In this document: positions 56,712 to 64,000 of the stretch, piece by piece
How positions within the stretch are numbered: the stretch's first letter is position 1
How the letters are laid out: each line of letters opens with the position of its first letter
Assembly (NCBI GenBank): GCA_023935145.1
Contig: CM043699.1
Span: 146,868,536 to 146,932,535, forward strand
Direction: 5' to 3'
DNA: 64,000 nt
Source of the DNA: Bretschneidera sinensis
Lineage: Eukaryota; Streptophyta; Magnoliopsida; Brassicales; Akaniaceae
Translations under genes and position numbers: made by a program
The notes under the pieces: model-generated
Seen by the model: the letters and a program-made list of their open reading frames with translations, nothing else
Database searches by the model: none
Told to the model about the DNA's origin: nothing

Positions 56712-57606
56712 TTATTTTATTGATCAAGATTGGAACCTACAAAAAAAGGATTCTAAATTTTAGCTTTATGCCACCTCCTTACAATGACATATCTTTGGTT
56801 GAAAAGATCTATACTTTTCTGACTGATTGAGGGATAGATAAGAAAGTGTTTTCAATCACTTTGGATAATGCATCTGTAAATGATAAATCTATTGAGCGTT
56901 TACAAGATTAGTTGTTATTGGGGGTTGGTTTGTTGTGTGATGGAGAATTTCTTCACCTTCGTTGTTGTGCTCATATCTTAAACTTAGTTGTTCAAGTTGG
57001 GTTAAAAGAGATAGATGAGTCTGTCCAAAAGATCTGTGAAAGTGTCAAGTATGTGAAAAAGTCACAAGTTAGGAAACAAATATTTTTGGAATGTGTAGCT
57101 CATAGATCTCTTGATGCTAAAAGGGGTTTGAGGCAAGATGTCCCAACTAGATGGAATTCTACTTTCATAATGCTTGATAGTGCTCTTTACTATAGCCATG
57201 CTTTTATGCATCTAGAGTTGAATGATTCAAATTACAAGCATTGTCCAACTAGGAATGAATGGGATAAGGTTGAAAAGATTTGTACGTTCTTGTCACTATT
57301 TTATGAAATCACTTGTATCTTCTCTGGTTCTAAGTATCCAACTGCAAATTTGTATTTTCCTTCGGTGTTTTTGACACATGTGAAATTGAATGAAATAATG
57401 GGGAGTTAGGATGATTATTTGAGAAAAATGGTAGTTAATATATATGCAAAGTTTGAGAAATATTGGTCTAATTTTAGCATGATATTAGCTATAGCAGTTA
57501 TTTTGGATCCTCGTTACAAATTGAGTTTTGTTGAGTGGTACTACTCAAAACTCTATGGTGATGAAGGGTTTTAGGAGTCTTTGCGTGTGAAAGAAAAGTT
57601 GATATA
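56712..57606 (+). pseudogene. hAT transposase, middle and C-terminal part
   Basis: Continues from 43050: YFIDQDWNLQKRILNFSFMP, FSITLDNASVND (second catalytic Asp kept), HLRCCAHILNLVVQVGLKEI, VRKQIFLECVAHRSL, DVPTRWNSTFIMLDSALYY (the conserved D.PTRWNST block), FEKYWSNFSMILAIAVILDP, RYKLSFVEWYYSKLYGDE. In-frame stops occur at about 56830, 56909, 57408 and 57572. The C-terminal dimerisation region is cut by A3 at 57607. Confidence 0.85.
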
Positions 57607-58917
57607 TGATAGGTGCTTAAATATTCATATTTAAGCTCCCTTAGTTACATTTGTTAAGTCCTTAGTTATGTTAATTTAGTTCATTTTACTTCATTTGTGT
57701 ATTTCACATGTGTTTTATAGTTCTTGGAATAAAAGAAGCAGTTTTGGCACTTAAAGGAAGAAGCCTAGAAATCCTGGAGCAGTCTCTGGTCAAGCTGCGA
57801 TCGATCGCACCATGCAATGCGATCGAGGGCACATTGCGATCGTGCGCATACAAGAAGGATCGAGCGCACATTGCGATCGAGCGCACATGTACGGGCGTGA
57901 ACAGTAAACTGTAGAACACTATTTTGGAAATAAGAGAGTTTTTACGGTTTAGGAAGTTTAGGGTTTCCTGCACCTTCTAGGACTACTCAAGCCCTATAAA
58001 TACACCTGTAAAGCACACACAAATCAACATAACTTAGAGAACACTTCTCTTATCTTTTACTTGGAGTTGTAAGCTTTGGGAGAGAATTGACGCCTCTTCT
58101 CTTGGGTTTATTCTTCTCTTTATGTTTAGTTTATATATGATATTTATTTTAGACAACATGTGTAACTAACTTTCTTATAGGGCTCGATTGAAGCCCTAGT
58201 TATGCTTTCTCATATATTTATTCATTGATAAATCTTTACCAATAGCCTTTATTATGTTGCTTAACTTGATTAATGCATGTGCTTATTTAAATTCATCATA
58301 TGTATGTGTATGGCCAATGTATGCATGTGGTATGGATTGGTTAGTTAGATCAATTTGGATGACCGAGTCCTAGGTCTAACATTAGTAACAAAGGATATCC
58401 ACACCAGATTCTTGGATTAATCAACATGGAAAACCGGGAGTAGATACCATGCCATAGGTCTCATGTGGTTGTCGATTTCCATAGTACTTATGCTTTCTTA
58501 AGGAGCAGCTCAAGCAAATACCATGCTGAATCCTTTAAGGAAGAAAAGAGTTATAGTAGATACCATGCCTAACTCGTTGCTTAGGGAAATCAATAGCTTA
58601 AGGAGTAGATACCATGCCCTTAGGTTGGTGATCATTAGGTATACATGATAAGGCTAGTGCACTGATACATTATACAATTGGGAAAGTATAACTAGTGGTG
58701 GATATCAAAGCCCTGTGTCTTTATTATTATCAAATCACACACAATAGTTATTTATTTCTTTTTACTTTAAAGAAACTAATTCTAAAACCGAACTTTACCA
58801 ATCCCTGTGGAGATGATCGTGCTTTCGCACACTATACTATATTGTTGACCTTATGCACTTGCAAGTAAAACTAGTGCGATTATTCACTTATTAATTTATG
58901 TATATTTTCGTCCAACA
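57607..58917 (+). repeat. 5' LTR of A3
   Basis: TGATAGGTGCTTAAAT... to ...CGTCCAACA, 1,311 bp. Hairpin 57615-57636. Palindrome cluster 57795-57895. TATA box CTATAAATAC at 57994-58003, downstream of the cluster. Confidence 0.85.
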
Positions 58918-58923
58918 AGTTTT

Positions 58924-58941
58924 TGGCGCCGTTGAAAGGGA
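58924..58941 (+). other. Primer-binding site of A3 (tRNA-Asp)
   Basis: TGGCGCCGTTGAAAGGGA, exact for the first 11 bases to the tRNA-Asp complement, then changed. Confidence 0.75.
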
Positions 58942-59186
58942 TTGCGCTAAAGTTCTTTTAGAATTACTTTCGTTTAATCATTATTACGTTATTTTCTGTT
59001 TACCATATTTGTTTTTCATCAAAACCTAATCAAATTGCTTTCTGTTTCAGGCACATCAAACTCTAATCGCACCTTCTGTGATACTTGCGATCGATCGTAG
59101 CCTTCTGTGCAATCGAGAGCAATTAGGGCAGAGAGTTACCGAACAACAGAGTGAACTGCTGCACTAAAGCTGTTGTGACCTGATTT

Positions 59187-60448
59187 ATGCATAGACTTTG
59201 ATCCCGACATCCAACAGTCTTTCCCCTCGATCTCGAACTTGAGTGAACCATCCGATAAAGGCTTAGGGATAACTTCGAAGAGAATGAAGAAGAAGTCGAG
59301 AACGAAACACCAATAGCAGAACAACTCGAAAACCAGCAACCACCTGCACGAGTACCGATGAAGCACTCATTCACCCACGGAACATTGATCAACCATCATG
59401 CATTGTATATCAACCTGAGGTGACAGAAAACTATTATATATATCCATAAATATTGAATGCTTTGACTCACTTTAGGGGTACTCCTAATGAAGATCCACAC
59501 TTTCACCTCCGAGAATTTTTCGATCTTTGCAAGTTCCAGCACATACAAGGCCTAGACCAAGAAGAAATAAGGTTAATTTTGTTTCCCTTTTCCTTGAAAG
59601 ATAACGCTAAACTATGGTATAATTCTTTGCCTGCAGTTTCCATCCACACTTGGGAGGAGTTAGCAAGCAAGTTCCTGAGGAAGTTTTTCCCAGCCCAAAA
59701 GACGAGGCAAATGAGGAAGAAAATCTATTCCTTCCAACAAAAGGATGGGGATCTCTTCTTCGAAGCATGGGGACACTTCAACGAGCTGCTACTCAAATGC
59801 CCACATCACAACCTGCCTCAAGATGAACTGGTACAAGCTTTTTATGAAGGTTTGAATGATATTAACAAAAGTATTGTTGATTCAGGTTGTAGAGGAGTGT
59901 TGATGGAGAAAAGCAGCGAAGAAGCGATAAAGCTCTTCGAAACCCTAAGCGAACACACTCAGCAGTTTTCCTCTCGAGGTAGACATATGACCAAGGGTAA
60001 GGGTATGTATGAGGTAAATGTAAATGGAGGATCTTCTCCTCACTTAGCTGCTATGGAGAGAAAAATAGATTTATTAGTAAAAGCCATGGCTGCTCAAAAC
60101 ACCTCATCCAACCTACCATCTACCCCACTCCAAGTATGTGCAATATGTTCCCAATACGACCATAATACTGATACTTGTCCTTTGTATTCACCTGCAGATA
60201 CTAAACAGGCAAACTATGTGGGACCTAATAACTATTCGCCGAAGAACAACCCCTATGCAAACACATACAACCCTAGATGGTGGAATCACCTGAATTTCTC
60301 ATGGAGCAACAATCAGAAAAATCAAGGACAGCAACGAAACCCCCAACCCACTGCTTATACTACTCCCGAACCAAAGAAGAACGACCTCGAAAGTCTTATG
60401 AGACAACTAGCCACTCAGCAACAGCAATTGATGACGTTACAAGAATAG
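59187..60448 (+). pseudogene. A3 gag
   Basis: N-terminal arm with stops (SRHPTVFPLDLELE, RLRDNFEENEEEVENETP), then an open frame of 331 residues from 59453: HFRGTPNEDPHFHLREFFDL, LILFPFSLKDNAKLWYNSLP, IHTWEELASKFLRKFFPAQK, DGDLFFEAWGHFNELLLKCP, zinc knuckle CAICSQYDHNTDTC at about residue 225, and a Gln-rich tail. It is the capsid/nucleocapsid precursor of the particle. One frameshift and several stops in the N-terminal arm inactivate it. This copy shows the intact layout of the family. Confidence 0.8.
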
Positions 60449-61651
60449 TTCATGACTCAGTAAAGACAAACCACTGTAAAACATGAGCAAGCAATTCAAC
60501 GATTAGAGGTACAAATGGGACAACTGGCTAAAGAGCTCAGTGGCAGAAAGCAAGGAGAGCTCCTAGCTCAAACACTACCCAACCCTAGGGGGCATCAACA
60601 ACTAAATGCTGTGACAACCTTGAGAAATGGAAAGGTGGTAGGATCCGACGAACCTGACAAAGCATCCACCTCTAAGGTAAGTGAGATGGAAAAGGTAAAT
60701 ACACCCCCACCATTTCCTCAAAGGTTGGTGAAACCTAAGAAATAGACCAAATTGATTGACATTTTTAAAACCTTAAAAAAGGTAGAGATTAATATTCCTT
60801 TGTTAGATGCCATTAAACAAATTCCTGCATATGCTAAATTTTTGAAAGATTCTTGCACTAACAAAAGGAATTTTTAGGAACATGAGACGGTTGCCTTAAC
60901 TGAAGAGGTAAGTGATATGCTTTTACGAAAATTACCACCTAAACTGAAAGATCTGGGTAGTTTTACTATTCCTTACAGGTTAGGTGACCAGCTGTTCGAG
61001 CATGCGCTATTGGATCTAGGAGCGAGTGTCAACCTGCTGCCATACAGTGTATACGAGACACTAGGTTTGGGAGAACTTCAACCAACCTCCGTCACTTTGC
61101 AACTAGCTGACAGAAGCATCAAACAACCGAGAGGTATCCTTAAGGATGTGTTGGTAAGAGTAGGAAAATTCATTATACCTGCTGATTTTATAGTATTAGA
61201 TATGGAAGAATGTACTCTGCCATTGCCTTTCCCCATCATCCTAGGACACCCCTTTATGGTAACTGTTGACACTAATATTAGTGTAAAACGGGGCATTGTC
61301 ACAATGAGGATAAATGATGAGGAGATAGAATTTCAAATATTTAATACATTAAAATCAACCAATAATGATAATGAATATTCTAATGTGAGCTTCATGCAAA
61401 GTGTTGTTGAGGAAGCTTCTCAGGTCCATCGCATCACTACATTGGAGACCATCCCCAACCATGAAGACACAAGAGTGGATATTCGGCCTAAGGAAGACAA
61501 TGTGATTAAAGACGTCAATACAGCTGCATATCTCTTCAAAAACACACCACAGCCGTCAAGTAAGTATATTCTCCAAATTGGCCCTCCTACAATACTTACT
61601 TTATTGACCAGGCACCAAGATTTAAGATGCAGCAGTTGTCAAGGGCACTAG
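60449..61651 (+). pseudogene. A3 Gag tail and aspartic protease
   Basis: Continues in frame from gag after TAG/TAA stops (60446, about 60461): MGQLAKELSGRKQGELLAQT, TLRNGKVVG (60515-60742), a TAG, PLLDAIKQIPAYAKFLKDSC, another TAG at about 60876, then 244 open residues from 60917 with the protease: SFTIPYRLGDQLFEHALLDL, GASVNLLPYSVYETLGLGEL, IPADFIVLDMEE and FPIILGHPF. The active site DLGA is intact. After the protease come about 100 acidic residues with no known domain and a stop at 61649; no RT follows. Confidence 0.8.
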
Positions 61652-61934
61652 AACCACCTGATGTGGGCTCTAAGTGCCCCCTTCCAATCAACTAGCACTG
61701 AAGCACAAGAGTGCTTGAGCAAGTTCATTTCGATTACCCATACAGCTCAAGCATCTCTACGGAAGTTAGTGGTACTGAGGCCACTAACACAGGGTAAGGT
61801 TGTACTATTCCAGATTTATCATTTTTCAGCTGAGGTAAGTTTTCAATTTTTTCCATGCATACTGCTTGCGATCGATCTCACAATTCAATGCGATCGAGCG
61901 CAAGGGTGCGATCGAGCGCTCCAGTCAATGTGCT
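61652..61934 (+). other. A3 3' region with palindrome cluster
   Basis: Homologous on the opposite strand to A1 6006-6300 (words AGCACTGAAGC, GGTACTGAGGCCACT). It ends in GCGATCGATCTCA, GCGATCGAGCGCA and GCGATCGAGCGCT at 61868-61922, just before element D. Left flank of D is GTGCT. Confidence 0.55.
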
Positions 61935-63237
61935 TGATGAGTGCTAAATATTACATGTTTTAGCCCCTTAGTTTACATTTTTTGAGTTCTTAATTATGTT
62001 ATTTAATGCTATTTTATCTATTTTCTGTGTTTTTATAGGTTTTGGAATAAAATGAAGCAATATGGAAACTTCAGGGCTTAAAGAGTAAAAGCTGAGGATG
62101 CCTAGTGCGATCGAGCGCACAGGACGTGCGATCGATCGCACCTGCGATCGTGCGCGCATGGCATGAGATCAATCGCACGAGCGCACCAAACTTGTGATCA
62201 ATCCCACATTGGAAAGGAAACATTTGATACTGCATATATATTACAGCACACTGTGATGCGCTCGAGTGCAACAGGGTTGCGATCGATCGCAGTTGACTCG
62301 CACATCCCACATCGGATAGGAAGCACTTACAATGCGCCAGACACATTGCATCGCACCATGCTGCGATCGATCGCAAAGAGGCAGTATCCCACATCGAATT
62401 TACAGCTCATTGTACTCCAAGAATTCTCTTATATAAACACTATCTCACCTCATTATTCAGTGTACAGTCTGGTGGATTTCTACTAGCATTCTAGTATATC
62501 TCCTAAGAGCTTTTGCCACCATCGAGGGAAGTGCTGCCGAACAGCGTGTGGAATTTCTCCTAATATACACTCAGTTTTAATTCTTTTCAAGTTTTTAATG
62601 CTTAGCACTTTTTATTGTGAAATTTAGTTTCATGATGATGGGTGGTTAAAATCTTCAGCTAAGGTTGAAGATGAAGCCTCGCCATTGTTTAGCATTATAT
62701 TTTCAGATATGTTTATACAATTCTGATATGTTTAGTTTAAATGTTCTATTTCAATTGTTTGAGTAAATTCTTACGATTGATAGTTTTTAATTGTTCTGTT
62801 GGATATTTTGTGTGATTTATCCGATGGATGCATCGAATCCTTTTCGATTAAATTGGATTTCCTTTGTGATTTGTTAAAAGATGATACATTGGATGCTTTT
62901 GGTTTAATTGGGATATTCATTGTTTTTTTGTTTAAAGTTGGATTCATGGAATGTTTGGATAGATTATGTTTATATAGAACATGAAGATATATGCTTTACT
63001 TTGGTTGGGTGGATTCAGAAACCTTAGTGTTTTCATCATTAGTTATTAAATCAATTTAGTTTAGTTTATATTTTTTTTGCAAAAACATAATTCATAATTC
63101 GGAACTAGGTTAAAATAAGGTTAGTTTAGATAAAAATCTATTTTCATAACGCACTCCCTGTGGATTCGACCTCGCACTTGCACAACACTATATTGCAAAC
63201 GATTTGTGCGCTTGCGAGTAATTTAAAAATCCCAACA
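61935..63237 (+). repeat. 5' LTR of element D
   Basis: TGATGAGTGCTAAAT... to ...AAATCCCAACA, 1,303 bp. Hairpin 61943-61964. Palindrome clusters 62105-62180 and 62255-62375. TATA box TATATAAAC at 62430-62438. Confidence 0.8.
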
Positions 63238-63243
63238 AGTTTT

Positions 63244-63261
63244 TGGTGCCGTTGCCGGGGA
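63244..63261 (+). other. Primer-binding site of element D (tRNA-Asp)
   Basis: TGGTGCCGTTGCCGGGGA, one C-to-T change from the tRNA-Asp complement. Confidence 0.8.
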
Positions 63262-63405
63262 ATGTTTTTGTTTGTGAAATTTTTGTCTAAATTGATTTTA
63301 TTTTTCTACTAGTTTAGTTAGCATTTTTGTTTTATTTTTCTTTCTGTTTTATTTTATTTTGCTGCTTCTGCTAGTTAGTTTGTTTTACTGTTTTCTGTTT
63401 GGTGT

Positions 63406-64000
63406 ATGCTTGGTCGGAGATCCCTGAATTTAGAATTGACACCTTTAGATCCCGATTTAGAAAGAACTCTTAGGAGACAGAAGAAGTCACTTGGTGAACA
63501 AGAGACAATTGAGATGGGAGAAAACTTGAGGAACCAAGAGCAACCTGGAGCGTGGAACGTGGACTCCACCACGTCCCTGAGAGATTTGTTCGCACCAGTT
63601 GCGACTAACTCATCTTCCTGCATCGTGTTGTCACCCACCAATGCTACCCATTTTGATTTAAAGCCATATGTCATCCAACTCCTACCCTCAATTCATGGCT
63701 TAGATCTTGAAAATCGTTACAGCCATATAAAGAAGTTCAAAGATATTTGTGCCACATTCAAGTTCCAGAACTTCTCTGAGGAGTCAGTCCATCTTAGACT
63801 TTTCCCTTTTTCTCTTCATGATAGAGCTAGGGCATGATTGGATTCCAACACGTCCGGTTCTATTACATCTTGGGAAAATCTGCTGAGTAAATTCTATAAT
63901 AAAGTTTTCCTAATGTTTAGAGTGAATGAGTACCGAAAGGAGATTAGTTCTTTCACTTAGGAGGAGGATGAGAAGTTTTCTGAGAGTTGGGAGCGTTTTA
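63406..64000 (+). pseudogene. Element D gag, N-terminal part
   Basis: MLGRRSLNLELTPLDPDLER start, then HFDLKPYVIQLLPSIHGLDL, YSHIKKFKDICATFKFQNFS, VHLRLFPFSLHDRARA, a TGA at 63835-63837 where the family has Trp (TGG), SITSWENLLSKFYNKVF, YRKEISSFT, a TAG where Gln (CAG) is expected, then EDEKFSESWERF to the window edge. It is the Athila/Tat-type Gag, different from the A-family Gag but with the same helix order. Both stops are single transitions, so the copy is recently disabled. Confidence 0.8.

Larger units (their letters stand above)
57607..61934 (+). mobile_element. Non-autonomous Ty3/gypsy element A3 (5' part), interrupted by D
   Basis: Plus strand: LTR, tRNA-Asp primer site, gag, protease and the start of the 3' region, then element D begins. 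The 3' LTR lies beyond the window. It inserted in the hAT transposase; the left flank is ATATA. It has the best preserved A-family gag-protease in the window. Confidence 0.8.
61935..64000 (+). mobile_element. B-like Ty3/gypsy element D (5' part), runs off the window
   Basis: Plus strand: LTR 61935-63237, primer site, and the start of gag. The LTR 3' half is related to the B1 LTR (same TTTAAATTACTCGCAAGCGC text on the other strand) while its Gag differs from the A family. It may have the full pol beyond the window. Confidence 0.75.

Noticed and set aside
58924..58941. tRNA-Asp-like sequence that could be a tRNA gene fragment
   Set aside because: Only the 18-base complement of the tRNA 3' end is present, at the fixed position next to an LTR; it is a primer-binding site. 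No cloverleaf is seen here or elsewhere in the window.

Overview
This window is plant nuclear DNA, almost certainly from a eudicot. Evidence: spliced genes of plant-specific families, LTR retrotransposons primed by plant tRNA-Asp and initiator tRNA-Met, plant hAT elements, and AT-rich intergenic DNA. About 85% is transposon sequence, much of it nested. I cannot name the species. Two host-type genes sit between two repeat blocks: an apparently intact three-exon DUF620 gene (26607-29137, minus strand) and a decayed universal stress protein gene (20493-21578, plus strand).

Left block (1-19835). One old minus-strand Ty3/gypsy element (here 'H') fills this block: gag on the right, then protease, RT, RNase H, and an integrase running off the left edge. 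Three younger elements split its integrase region. C (242-2922, plus, internally deleted) has target duplications GTGTT/ATGTT. A1 (3337-10428, minus) has GGCAC/GGCAC. B1 (10767-16604, minus) has AGCGT/AGCAT. Taking out the three insertions brings the zinc-binding, catalytic-core and C-terminal parts of H integrase back into order.

Middle (19836-30999). This holds a GAGCTC-rich repeat, the USP pseudogene, a truncated minus-strand gypsy remnant E (gag 22540-23960, LTR 25218-25811) whose primer-binding site was hit by an A-family element now reduced to a solo LTR (23973-25204, GTCGA duplication), then the DUF620 gene and its upstream region.

Right block (31000-64000). The 5' half of an autonomous-type hAT element (32434 onward), together with part of a minus-strand A-family element (A2) inserted in its transposase, has been duplicated in tandem as two 7,382-bp units (31000-38381, 38382-45763) that are almost identical. 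A2 runs on to 56706 and carries a Ty1/copia element in its gag (48098-55064, TACCT duplication). The left LTR of that copia element carries a 1,480-bp non-autonomous hAT (48954-50433, GTTTAAAC duplication). The hAT transposase resumes at 56712-57606, where a plus-strand A-family element (A3, from 57607) interrupts it. A3 is in turn interrupted by a plus-strand B-like element D (61935 to the window end).

The most notable biology is in the A, B, C and D LTR elements. They share a tRNA-Asp primer site, a purine tract, a 3' non-coding module and a terminal motif. Their LTRs begin with a short hairpin whose base pairs change in step between families. A, B and D LTRs carry clusters of CGATCG-centred palindromes upstream of the TATA box. 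All three A-family copies (A1, A2, A3) encode only Gag and an aspartic protease and show no RT or integrase, so they look like a mobile non-autonomous family dependent on B/D-type partners.
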